Source: Rhodocytophaga aerolata
GTDB lineage: Bacteria; Bacteroidota; Bacteroidia; Cytophagales; 172606-1
Length of the DNA: 64,000 nucleotides
NCBI RefSeq assembly: GCF_030503435.1
Contig: NZ_JAUKPO010000010.1
Coordinates: 62,001 to 126,000 of the forward strand
Direction: 5' to 3'
Shown here: positions 52,962-61,195 of the stretch, in pieces
Numbering within the stretch: position 1 is the first letter of the stretch
How the letters are laid out: every line of letters starts with the position of its first letter
Made by a program: the position numbers and the translations under genes
Notes under the pieces: generated by a model
The model's database searches: none
What the model was told of the DNA's origin: nothing
What the model saw: only the letters and a program-made list of their open reading frames with translations

Positions 52962-53876
52962 ATGCTGGATATAGTTATAGAAGCAAGGCAGGCTTCATTG
53001 GGTAATGGATTGGAAGTGCGGCGAATTTTGCCGTTCCGGTTACGGCGAATGGTGGGCCCTTTTATTTTCATGGATCATGCCGGGCCGGTATCAGTTCAGC
53101 CCCAGCAGATGTCTGCGATGGATGTGCTCCCGCATCCGCATATTGGGCTTTCTACGGTTAGTTACCTGTTTGGCGGGCAAGTGACCCACCGCGACAGCCT
53201 GGGGGTAGAGCAGATTATTCGCCCCGGAGAGGTTAACTGGATGACGGCCGGGCGGGGCATTGCCCACTCAGAACGTTTTGAAGACCCGGCTGCCCTGGCT
53301 GGCGGAGAGCTTGAAATGATTCAGACCTGGGTAGCCTTGCCGGAAGCAGATGAGGAAAGTGCCCCGGCCTTTGACAATTATCAGCCTCAGCAGTTACCTA
53401 TATTTACGGAAAAAGGTGTATGGATGCGGCTTATTGCCGGAAATGCATATGGGTTGAAAAATGGAGTAAAAACGCATTCGCCTTTATTTTATGTGCATGC
53501 AGTACTGGAACCAGGTACCCGTTTTGGTTTGCCCAAAGAACATTCCGAACGGGGAGTATATGTTGCCAAAGGCAGCCTGCAGGTAAACGGAAACCGGTAT
53601 GGCCCTGGCCAGTTGCTGGTATTTACCAAAGGCATAGATCCGGTGCTGTTCGCCCATGAAAAAACGACCCTGATGCTGCTGGGAGGCGAACCCCTGGGAG
53701 AGCGGTTTATCTGGTGGAATTTTGTTTCGTCGAGGCGAGAACGGATTGATCAGGCCAAGGCCGACTGGGAAGCCGGACGTATTGCCTTGCCGCCTCAGGA
53801 TAACCAGGCATTTGTGCCATTGCCTAAAGATCCGTTCCGGCTAAAAGGCAGTCCGCCACCGCAGCCTTTGTCGTAG
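52962..53876 (+). CDS. Pirin family protein
   Basis: This 304-residue cupin protein has two cupin domains. The first carries the metal site: DHAGPVSV, VLPHPHIGLSTVSYLFGGQV and HRDSLGVEQIIRPGEVNWMTA. GRGIAHSERFE follows. The second cupin (PLFYVHAVLEPGTRFGLPKE) ends in GEPLGERFIWWNFVSSRRER. Pirins bind iron or other metals; some are quercetinases and some regulate transcription. The role here is unknown. The tail LKGSPPPQPLS is Pro-rich. No hairpin follows. Confidence 0.92.
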   Translation: MLDIVIEARQASLGNGLEVRRILPFRLRRMVGPFIFMDHAGPVSVQPQQMSAMDVLPHPHIGLSTVSYLFGGQVTHRDSLGVEQIIRPGEVNWMTAGRGIAHSERFEDPAALAGGELEMIQTWVALPEADEESAPAFDNYQPQQLPIFTEKGVWMRLIAGNAYGLKNGVKTHSPLFYVHAVLEPGTRFGLPKEHSERGVYVAKGSLQVNGNRYGPGQLLVFTKGIDPVLFAHEKTTLMLLGGEPLGERFIWWNFVSSRRERIDQAKADWEAGRIALPPQDNQAFVPLPKDPFRLKGSPPPQPLS

Positions 53877-54167
53877 ACACCTAGCCTGGGATAAATACGG
53901 GTAAAACCTGCTCCAGTACGCCTAGTGGCAATAAAAGAGGATACAAGCCAAGCAATTATTTTTTTCTGAAAGCCGGAACATAGCTACAAATTCCGGTGTT
54001 TCTCCATAGAATTTTGTAGGCTAGTTTCCAGGATTTTTAAGAAATATTATTTACTATTGTATATAGGGTGTTCCCTTGAATTATATCATCAGCATGCGTT
54101 TCTTTTCCTGAAATTCATTCATTTAGCAGGTACATTAACTCAATAAAATATTCACTTTAAACACGTC

Positions 54168-54623
54168 ATGAGTAAATCACAAAACACTTTTAATAAGAAA
54201 GAATTAGAAGACAAAAAGAAGAAGAAGAAGCAGGAAAAGCAACAGAAGATGGAGGAACGCAAATCCAATGCTGACAAGCGCAAAAGCATGGATGATATGA
54301 TCGCCTATGTGGATGAATATGGCAATATTACTTCTGTTCCCCCAGATCCTACTAAACGCTCCAAAGTAAATGCTGAAGATATTCAGGTGGGTATTTCCAG
54401 GAAAGGAGACACTGATGTAGCAGAAGAAGGCAGACGCGGAACAGTTACCTTTTTTAATACCTCCAAAGGATATGGCTTTATCAAAGACAGCAAAACCCAG
54501 GAAAGCATATTTGTGCATATCAATGGCCTGCTCAATCCTATCAAAGAAAACGACAAAGTTACTTTTGAAACAGAAATGGGGCAAAAAGGGCCAATGGCTG
54601 TGAGAGTGAAGCTGATCAATTAA
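54168..54623 (+). CDS. Cold-shock-domain protein with Lys-rich N-terminus
   Basis: This 151-residue protein has a highly charged N-terminal tail (KKELEDKKKKKKQEKQQKME, residues 10-30). A middle linker follows. The OB-fold cold-shock domain spans about residues 85-151, with RNP1-like KGYGFIKDS and RNP2-like IFVHING. It binds single-stranded RNA or DNA. The basic tail probably adds RNA affinity or ribosome contact. A perfect terminator follows at 54655. About 290 bases upstream are free of genes and may serve as a long leader. Confidence 0.9.
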   Translation: MSKSQNTFNKKELEDKKKKKKQEKQQKMEERKSNADKRKSMDDMIAYVDEYGNITSVPPDPTKRSKVNAEDIQVGISRKGDTDVAEEGRRGTVTFFNTSKGYGFIKDSKTQESIFVHINGLLNPIKENDKVTFETEMGQKGPMAVRVKLIN

Positions 54624-54654
54624 TCCCAATCCACTGTACGTATATAAGTACCGC

Positions 54655-54703
54655 AGTTGACTTACAGGTAGCTGCCCGATAGTTGCATACCTGTAAGTCA
54701 ACT
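54655..54703 (+). terminator. Terminator of the cold-shock gene
   Basis: AGTTGACTTACAGGTA and TACCTGTAAGTCAACT form a perfect 16-bp stem with a 17-base loop and a TTTTT tail. Confidence 0.9.
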
Positions 54704-54754
54704 TTTTCATTTTTTTGGCAACCATATGTTCCGGTTTCCGGCATGAGTCTTTGC

Positions 54755-55825
54755 CTATGCCGTTCCGAGCCTTTTGATAAAGTGCATATGAGAGCGGAAA
54801 GCTTTTAAAACAGAAGCATGTTCCAGGTAGGTAATATTAAACTCTTCACAGGTTTCCTTCACCAATTTGTTGATTGCCGGATAATGAATGTGACTGATCT
54901 TCGGAAACAGGTGGTGCTCTACCTGAAAGTTTAATCCGCCCAGAAGCCAGGAGACCACTTTACTATTTGTAGCAAAGTTTGCTGTGGTTTTCACCTGATG
55001 AATAGCCCACTCATCTTCTATTTTGTTTGACTGCTCGTTCGGAACCGGAAACACGGTACCTTCTACAACATGGGCCAGCTGAAAGACCACACTAATAAAA
55101 GTACCACACACAAAGGTAGCAATAGCAAAACCAACAAGGGCTTGAAGTGGTCCCAGCATAATGATTGGCAAGGCAATGTATACAATTACATAAGCTAGCT
55201 TAGTAACCCAGAATATGGTATGTTCTTTTGCATCTAAGGTATAGGCACCAGCATTGGCAGCTATTTTACCGGTAAAGTATTTTTCAAAATCATGGTAAAA
55301 TACCCATACTACGTACGAAATACCATAAAGTCCGATCCAGTACAAATGCTGAAACCGGTGCAGGGCATACCTGGGCTGATTTTCATTCAAACGCATAAAA
55401 GGCTTTACATCAATATCCGAATCCATTCCTTCTATATTGGTATAGGTGTGATGATTAATGTTATGCTTGATCTTCCAGTAATAGGCATTGCCACCTAAGA
55501 CATTGAGAAAATACGCCGATGTTTCATTCAACCATTTGTGTTTTGAAAAACTTTGATGGCCGCCTTCATGCATAATATTGAATCCGATAAGGGCCAGGTT
55601 CATTCCAAATAAAATACAAAGCACGACAGAGGTCCAAACACCGGGGTTAAAGAATACAAGCCACACATACAGGGTTATAGCTGTGCAAACCTGAATAATA
55701 CTTTTTATCAGCAATGGCCTGCTTCCGGATGTGTGAAGCTGCCGGCTTGCAAAATAGTGGTTAACTTTTCCTTTTAATATGTTAAAAAAAGGACTTTGGG
55801 TATGGGTGAAACTAACTTTGGGCAT
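54755..55825 (-). CDS. Membrane fatty-acid desaturase
   Basis: This 356-residue integral enzyme has the three histidine boxes of acyl-lipid/acyl-CoA desaturases: HEGGHQSF, HNINHHTYTN and QVEHHLFP, which bind the diiron centre. Four to six membrane segments alternate with these. The Q-x-x-HH third box fits front-end (delta-5/delta-6 type) desaturases, although no fused cytochrome b5 domain is present. It introduces double bonds to raise membrane fluidity, often on cooling. Neighbouring cold-shock and RRM genes fit that. Confidence 0.92.
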   Translation of the reverse strand: MPKVSFTHTQSPFFNILKGKVNHYFASRQLHTSGSRPLLIKSIIQVCTAITLYVWLVFFNPGVWTSVVLCILFGMNLALIGFNIMHEGGHQSFSKHKWLNETSAYFLNVLGGNAYYWKIKHNINHHTYTNIEGMDSDIDVKPFMRLNENQPRYALHRFQHLYWIGLYGISYVVWVFYHDFEKYFTGKIAANAGAYTLDAKEHTIFWVTKLAYVIVYIALPIIMLGPLQALVGFAIATFVCGTFISVVFQLAHVVEGTVFPVPNEQSNKIEDEWAIHQVKTTANFATNSKVVSWLLGGLNFQVEHHLFPKISHIHYPAINKLVKETCEEFNITYLEHASVLKAFRSHMHFIKRLGTA

Positions 55826-55872
55826 GTAGCTATGTAAAGAGTAAAAGGGTAAGGCAGTCTGCCAGCGGAAAA

Positions 55873-56133
55873 TTAGAGAAGCCTGTAGTTGGTTCTGGGC
55901 TGGGCTTTGCTTACTTCCAGCTTGCGGTAACCGATCTGCTGGTTGTTTAACCGGTTGATAGCTTCTAAGGCTTCCTCTTCGTTGGGCATGCTAACAAACC
56001 CAAAACACTTAGACTCGCCGGTAAACCGGTCTCTGATAATAGAAACTGATTTGATGGTGCCAAAGTCAGAAAAAAGCTCTTTCAGATCGCCCTCTTTAAA
56101 AGAGGCACTGAAGTTACTGATGTGAATATCCAT
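55873..56133 (-). CDS. RRM RNA-binding protein
   Basis: The frame can be read from 56193, but ATG 56133 starts MDIHISNFSASFKEGDLKEL (86 residues), the normal RRM start. RNP2 is IHISNF; RNP1 is CFGFVSMP in SKCFGFVSMPNEEEALEAIN. It is a single RRM without extra domain and ends in RTNYRLL. Such proteins in cyanobacteria and Bacteroidota are cold-inducible RNA chaperones. The leader carries a 25-codon ORF (56144-56221). Confidence 0.9.
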   Translation of the reverse strand: MDIHISNFSASFKEGDLKELFSDFGTIKSVSIIRDRFTGESKCFGFVSMPNEEEALEAINRLNNQQIGYRKLEVSKAQPRTNYRLL

Positions 56134-56143
56134 TTTTATTATT

Positions 56144-56221
56144 TTATTGAATTGTTTCAGTAGTAAACCAAACCGCTGTACTGGCAAAAGCAAGTAGTTG
56201 ATCTGGTTGTGGCAATAGCAT
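56144..56221 (-). CDS. Possible 25-codon leader ORF of the RRM gene
   Basis: AAAGGAGGG stands directly before the ATG at 56221 (spacing about one base, too short to be ideal). The ORF (MLLPQPDQLLAFASTAVWFT...) ends 10 bases upstream of the RRM start codon. It could be a regulatory leader peptide or chance. Protein evidence is missing. Confidence 0.2.
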   Translation of the reverse strand: MLLPQPDQLLAFASTAVWFTTETIQ

Positions 56222-56290
56222 CCCTCCTTTTGTCTGATGGCTAAAACAGCGCCCTTCCATCCAGATTTTCACAGCTGGCTGGTCAAAATA

Positions 56291-56497
56291 TCAGGCCATC
56301 GCAGGAATTACTCCGGTATAGGCAACCGACTGGTAAAATACAGCCATGCGTTCATTCCATTTATTTCTGATATGAATGATAGAGGGAATTCCTAAAGGAG
56401 TTAGTCCTAGACGTATTTTCTCTTCCAGCAGGTATTGTAGCTCTTTTATACTCGTAGCTTTTACCACTTGATAGTTAATAAGATCATAATTTTTCAT
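56291..56497 (-). CDS. Small DUF1737-like protein
   Basis: The frame opens at 56641, but the ATG at 56497 starts MKNYDLINYQVVKATSIKEL (68 residues). The sequence fits the DUF1737 pattern: a short strand-helix unit with YQVVKATSIKELQYLLEEKI, then GLTPLGIPSIIH and an aromatic end MAVFYQSVAYTGVIP. The function is unknown. The additional N-terminal codons contain no signal peptide and are not conserved-looking. Confidence 0.6.
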   Translation of the reverse strand: MKNYDLINYQVVKATSIKELQYLLEEKIRLGLTPLGIPSIIHIRNKWNERMAVFYQSVAYTGVIPAMA

Positions 56498-56787
56498 AGC
56501 TTTCAAATTTAAACAGGTGAAACTGGTGCCTATGTCCGCGTGCGGTTCAGGCGTATAGCCGGCCTTTACTATAAAATCTTCCGGATGATGAGTACTCACC
56601 AACAAGAACAAACAGGAGCATATACTGCCCTGTTTTTGCACTATTGTTGCGCCAAGTCAGATACGTACAGAGCTTTGTTAGGGAGTTCTATAGATTAGTT
56701 AAGGCATGCAGTGCCTTATGTACAAAGGCATCAAGTAGGGATACTTAGTTTCGTATTTCGGCAAAGTATCCTGGTATGCGGACTTTT

Positions 56788-56991
56788 TTACTTTACGAAG
56801 GATTGCTGGGCTAATAACTCATACTCTTCCAGATCTATTTCTTGTAGAGAAGTGTAATCAGGAATAAATTCTGTTTTTGTGCATTTAAGTGTAGCAGCTA
56901 TCCGTGCATTTTGCACATCATCGGCTTGTACAGGCACCCAGGCTTCTCTATGCGATATATTTTTAATAAGTTTTACTTTATAGTGGTTCAT
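56788..56991 (-). CDS. Small hypothetical protein
   Basis: This 67-residue protein (MNHYKVKLIKNISHREAWVP ... LEEYELLAQQSFVK) begins with ATG and has protein-like composition. The pattern VQADDVQNARIAATLKCTK suggests a small alpha/beta domain. I do not recognise a family. A palindromic CAAATATATATTTG (57065-57078) about 75 bases upstream contains a -7-like box. Confidence 0.55.
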   Translation of the reverse strand: MNHYKVKLIKNISHREAWVPVQADDVQNARIAATLKCTKTEFIPDYTSLQEIDLEEYELLAQQSFVK

Positions 56992-57064
56992 AGAGAAAAG
57001 GGGCTAAAGGTTGGTTAGTATCTGTAAGTATAAGCCTTATTATATAGTTAACGTTCCATTTGGG

Positions 57065-57078
57065 CAAATATATATTTG
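57065..57078. promoter_or_regulatory. Palindromic double -7 box
   Basis: CAAATATATATTTG reads TATATTTG on both strands, so it could act as overlapping -7 elements. Only the left gene (56788-56991) lies close; no -33 TTTG at 19 bases was found on the minus strand. Confidence 0.25.
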
Positions 57079-57276
57079 CTGAGAAGATTTTTCTCTGCTT
57101 GTATACGTTCAGCTTTTGAATAAATAGGTATTCTATTTGTTTAAATATTCCGTGTTATTGATATGAATAGATTTACTGCAATGTTAATTTTATAAAACTG
57201 TAGCTGGCTTAGCTGCCACTCTATTTCAGCTCAGCAGGTAGATAGCTATTTACTACTTATATAGCTCGGCGGCATC

Positions 57277-58989
57277 TTACAGATTGTTCTTTTTCATTTC
57301 CTTTACCGCATAGTCAGCAGCTCGTGCAGTCAGGGCCATGTACGTTAAGGATGGATTCTGCGTAGAGGTAGAAGTCATGCAGGCCCCATCGGTAACAAAC
57401 ACATTTTTACACAAATGGAGCTGATTCCATTCATTAAGCAAAGATGTTTTTGGGTCTTTGCCCATGCGTACGCCGCCCATTTCATGAATATCCAGGCCGG
57501 GTGCTTGCTTGCTGTCACTGGAACTGATATTGGTAAAACCTGCCATGGTAAACATTTCTGTTAGCTGCTCTATGTAATCTTTAGTCATCTGCTCATCATT
57601 GTCATCATAGTCTACATGTACCTTCAACTGAGGCACTCCCCAGGCATCTTTCTGCGTGGAATCCAGACGTACTAAGTTCGTTTCTTTGGGAATAGTCTCC
57701 CCCATCATATGGCTACCTACCCGCCAAGGACCAAGCGAAGGATGCAGCAGATTTTCTTTCAGGCTAGCCCCAATACCTTCCCGGCTTTGCATGGTTCCTC
57801 TGGAAGCACTTAGGCCGGCTGCATAACCTCTTAAGAAAGAAGTTTCCTGGGCAAACACGTTCCGGAAACGGGGAATATACCCACTGGTTGGCCGGCGGCC
57901 ATCGGTTGTTTTATCCATAAAACCTTCGTAATCGGCAGAAACCCTGGCCCGGTAATTATGAAAGGCTACATATTTTCCCAGCAGGCCATTGTCGTTGCCC
58001 AATCCCTGTGGGAATCTGTTGGAGGTAGAATTCAGTAATACCAGATTTGTATTTAAAGCAGCTGCATTTACAAAAATAATGCGGGCATAATACTCAGTCA
58101 TTTGTTTGGAATGGGCATCCATTACGCGTACGCCTTTGGCTTTCCCCTTTTTCTCATCGTAGATGATAGAATGTACCACGGAATCGGGGCGTAAGGTGAG
58201 TTTACCTGTTTTAGCAGCCCAAGGCAAAGTAGACGCATTGCTGCTGAAATAGCCGCCAAATGGGCAACCCCGCTGGCAAAGCACCCGGTTCTGGCATTTA
58301 CCTCGGCCTTGCTCAAAATGAATAGGCTGCGGCTCGGTGATATGAGCACATCTGGCCACAATTACATGCCGGTCTTTATACTTATTAGTAACGGTTTCTT
58401 TAAAGTAGTTTTCTACACAACTCAGTTCGAACGGGGGTAAAAACTCCCCGTCCGGTAAGGTAGCCAGGCCATCTTTGTTCCCGGAAATACCAGCAAATTT
58501 TTCTACATAACTATACCAGGGAGCTATATCTTTGTAGCGGATGGGCCAGTCTACGGCAAACCCATCCCTGGCTGGGCCTTCAAAATCAAAATCACTCCAG
58601 CGCTGCGTATGGCGGGCCCACAACAACGATTTCCCGCCTACCTGGTAACCCCTGATCCAGTCGAACGGTTTGTCTTGCACGTAGGGGTGTTCTTTATCTT
58701 TTACAAAAAAATGCTGGGCATCTTCCCGGAACGCGTAACATTTGCCTACTACCGGATTTTCTTTGAGTACCTCCAACGGAAGCTGTCCCCGGTGCTCAAA
58801 CTCCCAGGGGTTCATCATGGTAGTTGGGTAGTCTTTAATGTGCTTTACATCTTTGCCACGTTCCAACACCAACGTTTTCAGTCCTTTTTCAGTTAATTCT
58901 TTCGCAGCCCAGCCGCCACTAATGCCAGAGCCAATGACAATGGCATCGTATGTTTGATTTTTTATAGAGTCTATATTCAGATTTGCCAT
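57277..58989 (-). CDS. GMC-family sugar oxidoreductase (catalytic subunit)
   Basis: This 570-residue FAD enzyme has the dinucleotide site AIVIGSGISGGWAAKEL (GxGxxG 20-25), LVLERGKDV and an FAD domain. A substrate domain follows, with NRVLCQRGCPFGGYFSSNAS, and the C-terminal end has GGVRMGKDPKTSLLNEWNQL and NVFVTDGACMTSTSTQNPSL. This matches large subunits of three-part membrane dehydrogenases (gluconate 2-dehydrogenase / glucoside 3-dehydrogenase type), which oxidise sugars and pass electrons to a cytochrome c. There is no signal peptide; the Tat-exported small subunit (gene just upstream, 9-base gap) probably carries it out of the cell. Confidence 0.93.
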   Translation of the reverse strand: MANLNIDSIKNQTYDAIVIGSGISGGWAAKELTEKGLKTLVLERGKDVKHIKDYPTTMMNPWEFEHRGQLPLEVLKENPVVGKCYAFREDAQHFFVKDKEHPYVQDKPFDWIRGYQVGGKSLLWARHTQRWSDFDFEGPARDGFAVDWPIRYKDIAPWYSYVEKFAGISGNKDGLATLPDGEFLPPFELSCVENYFKETVTNKYKDRHVIVARCAHITEPQPIHFEQGRGKCQNRVLCQRGCPFGGYFSSNASTLPWAAKTGKLTLRPDSVVHSIIYDEKKGKAKGVRVMDAHSKQMTEYYARIIFVNAAALNTNLVLLNSTSNRFPQGLGNDNGLLGKYVAFHNYRARVSADYEGFMDKTTDGRRPTSGYIPRFRNVFAQETSFLRGYAAGLSASRGTMQSREGIGASLKENLLHPSLGPWRVGSHMMGETIPKETNLVRLDSTQKDAWGVPQLKVHVDYDDNDEQMTKDYIEQLTEMFTMAGFTNISSSDSKQAPGLDIHEMGGVRMGKDPKTSLLNEWNQLHLCKNVFVTDGACMTSTSTQNPSLTYMALTARAADYAVKEMKKNNL

Positions 58990-58998
58990 GAGGAGAAG

Positions 58999-59526
58999 TT
59001 AGTTAGTTACCGGGGCACACCCATTAAAACGGGCCGGAATTAATTCATATTTTAACAGGTTTTTCATGACATACTCCGAGTTGAGGTAGCCTTGGATAGT
59101 CAGGTTTTTAATTAGCGAAAAAGCCGATTGTTTGTCTTGCGTGCTTTCCGCTTCCATCGCCAGCAGAAGCTGGTTGCGTTGCTGGGGCGTACAAGCACTA
59201 AAGGCTTGACTAAAGGTTTGCTTTGCTTTTTCTTCTATGGCTTCTAATCCTTGGGTAAATTTTTCCTGAGCAGGTTTTTCATAGCAATCTTTCAGCATGG
59301 TCAGGATAAATTTATCTACACCAATCTCTTTCGCTCCGGGTGTATCGGTGGCTGGAATAATAGTTTCTACCACTTCAGCAAGCAAGGTTTCCAGTTCGGG
59401 CGGAAGCAGATTTACCGATGGAGATAGGAGTTGATGGCTGTTCCAGCCGTATGCCCAGGTTGGTACGGTAAGTATGCCTCCCAAGGCCAGGGCCATTTGT
59501 TTTAAAGCTTCACGTCTTTGCATCAT
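58999..59526 (-). CDS. Gluconate 2-dehydrogenase subunit 3-like protein
   Basis: The frame can be read from 59577, but the ATG at 59526 (or 59523) begins MMQRREALKQMALALGGIL, a Tat-type signal, and is preferred (175 residues). The mature domain has the subunit-3 pattern: LLAEVVETIIPATDTPGAKE, VDKFILTMLKDCYEKPAQEK, FTQGLEAIEEKAKQTF and SEYVMKNLLKYELIPARFNG. It accompanies the GMC large subunit and is thought to be needed for its export and maturation. A cytochrome c subunit is not found next to it. Confidence 0.9.
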   Translation of the reverse strand: MMQRREALKQMALALGGILTVPTWAYGWNSHQLLSPSVNLLPPELETLLAEVVETIIPATDTPGAKEIGVDKFILTMLKDCYEKPAQEKFTQGLEAIEEKAKQTFSQAFSACTPQQRNQLLLAMEAESTQDKQSAFSLIKNLTIQGYLNSEYVMKNLLKYELIPARFNGCAPVTN

Positions 59527-59773
59527 TAATCTTGAAGGGTATCTGATCTGTAGTAATTCATTTGCAGGTAAATTCACTGTAAAAAATATCCGGTAGTAGT
59601 TCCGTAAATGCTTACTATGCTTTATGACGTATGAACTGATACTGGACAGGGTAAATAGAGTTACAACCTACCTACAGATATAACTTTACCCAGACAAACT
59701 TACAAAAAAATACGTTTAGTTAGGTAGTTCTTTCCTGGTTCCTTGTACATCCTTTGTATTTTCCTGAAAAGAA

Positions 59774-59812
59774 AAAAGCAGCCGGGTCTAGATGGTAGAC
59801 CTGGCTGCTTTT
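59774..59812 (-). terminator. Terminator of the PepSY gene
   Basis: AAAAGCAGCCGGGTCTA and TAGACCTGGCTGCTTTT pair over 17 positions with one mismatch and a 5-base loop, 19 bases after the stop; on the minus strand the tail reads TTTTTTC. Confidence 0.88.
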
Positions 59813-59830
59813 CTAAGGGAATGCTTTTTA

Positions 59831-61072
59831 TTATTGAGCTACTATTTTACGGGTGCTTTGTTTCTTTTTGCGGTTTTTCTTTAAGCGGTTCAGCCACAAT
59901 ATAAGCCCGGTAATGGGGAAAGTAGCTCCGGCGATGCAAGAAAGAAAAGCAATAATACGGCCTGGTAAACCACCAATAGAGCCTACGTGCACCGGATAAA
60001 ACGTTGTGCGTACCCGCTGCCCCAGATTCCGTTCTTCGTATAATTGCTGCCCCAATAGTTGTCCGGAATATTGATCCAGAAACAACTGGTTGCTGGCCCG
60101 TTCGTGCACGGCGTCGGCAGGCATTACAGTTATTGCAATAGAGGCTTCGGCTTCGCTTGGGCGGTTAATGGTATAATATTCGGCATTAGGCATCTGACTT
60201 TTAGCTATCTGATACGCCTGGTCGAAAGAGATTGGCGTAGCCCCCTCAGTTACTATTGATACCGGCGGCTCCGGGCGTACATTTTCTGAGCCAGTAATCC
60301 AGTAGATACCATCGTTAAACCATTTAAAAGACCAGGCCAGACCAGTAAATGCAAAGGCAAAAAGAAAAATAGCTGTATAGAAACCTACCACAATATGCAG
60401 GTCATGGTTGATCCGTTTCCAGCCGGCATTCCATTTCAGATTCAGCCGTTGCTTAAGTATTTTCTTATTTTGTGGCCACCACAGCACAATGCCGGTGATC
60501 AGAATGAATAAAAACAACGTGGTGCTTACCCCTACTATTAGTTTGCCGGTGTCGCCGGCCAGCAGCCAGCGGTGAAGGGAGAACATAGTAAAAAAGAATG
60601 GGCTCCGCTGACTCTGCATGCCAGCTATCTGGCCAGTATAGGGATTCATAAATGCCTGGCTGTTTCCTCCTTTGCCACCTGCCTGCGGGCCTTTTTTCCC
60701 TTCAGCACCTTCTTTCTTTGGCCCATGGGAGTGCTCAGTTTTTGCTTTATTAGCGTCGGATTCCGCACTGGTGTGTTCTTTTTTCTTGCCGTCTTCTGCT
60801 TTATAACTTACCTCTACCGTACGTTCCGGATCAGCGTATATTTTCACAGATGATACATTAGCACCTGGTACCTTAGCCTGTACCTCAGATACCATTTTTT
60901 CCAGCGGAACTTGCGCTGTTGCAAGCGGCTCCACCTGGTAACGTTCTGGATAAATGAGCTGCTGCATCTCTTTTTCGAATACTAACACGGCTCCGGTAAA
61001 ACAGACAATGGCAATGACAATGCCGGCAGCTAGACTAAGATAGAGGTGAATGTTTCTAAAAAATACTTTCAT
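59831..61072 (-). CDS. PepSY-associated membrane protein (siderophore reductase-like)
   Basis: This 413-residue inner-membrane protein has four transmembrane helices in the PepSY_TM arrangement: HLYLSLAAGIVIAIVCFTGAV near the start, LIVGVSTTLFLFILITGIVL, IVVGFYTAIFLFAFAFTGLA and IIAFLSCIAGATFPITGLIL. Conserved His residues lie in or near helices 1, 2 and 3 (SLHRWL, NHDLH). A periplasmic loop with a His/Lys/Gly-rich stretch (KTEHSHGPKKEGAEGKKGP) lies around residues 110-130. PepSY_TM proteins next to TonB receptors are linked to ferric-siderophore reduction. It has its own terminator, but follows the receptor gene. Confidence 0.9.
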   Translation of the reverse strand: MKVFFRNIHLYLSLAAGIVIAIVCFTGAVLVFEKEMQQLIYPERYQVEPLATAQVPLEKMVSEVQAKVPGANVSSVKIYADPERTVEVSYKAEDGKKKEHTSAESDANKAKTEHSHGPKKEGAEGKKGPQAGGKGGNSQAFMNPYTGQIAGMQSQRSPFFFTMFSLHRWLLAGDTGKLIVGVSTTLFLFILITGIVLWWPQNKKILKQRLNLKWNAGWKRINHDLHIVVGFYTAIFLFAFAFTGLAWSFKWFNDGIYWITGSENVRPEPPVSIVTEGATPISFDQAYQIAKSQMPNAEYYTINRPSEAEASIAITVMPADAVHERASNQLFLDQYSGQLLGQQLYEERNLGQRVRTTFYPVHVGSIGGLPGRIIAFLSCIAGATFPITGLILWLNRLKKNRKKKQSTRKIVAQ

Positions 61073-61118
61073 TGTATACGGATTGACTAATATCTGATCA
61101 GAAAAGTTAACTCATAAA

Positions 61119-61152
61119 AACAGGCTTGGAAGCTATTTCTTCCAGGCCTGTT
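61119..61152 (-). terminator. Terminator of the TonB receptor gene
   Basis: AACAGGCTTGGAAG and CTTCCAGGCCTGTT pair over 14 positions with one mismatch, 44 bases past the stop; on the minus strand it ends in TTTTT. Confidence 0.8.
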
Positions 61153-61195
61153 CATTAATGTATTTGTAGGCTAACAAAAGTGTATATCATAAAGG

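Noticed and set aside
56504-56511. TAnnTTTG match (minus strand) before the DUF1737-like gene
   Set aside because: It lies only 7 bases from the ATG, too close for a start site before the codon.
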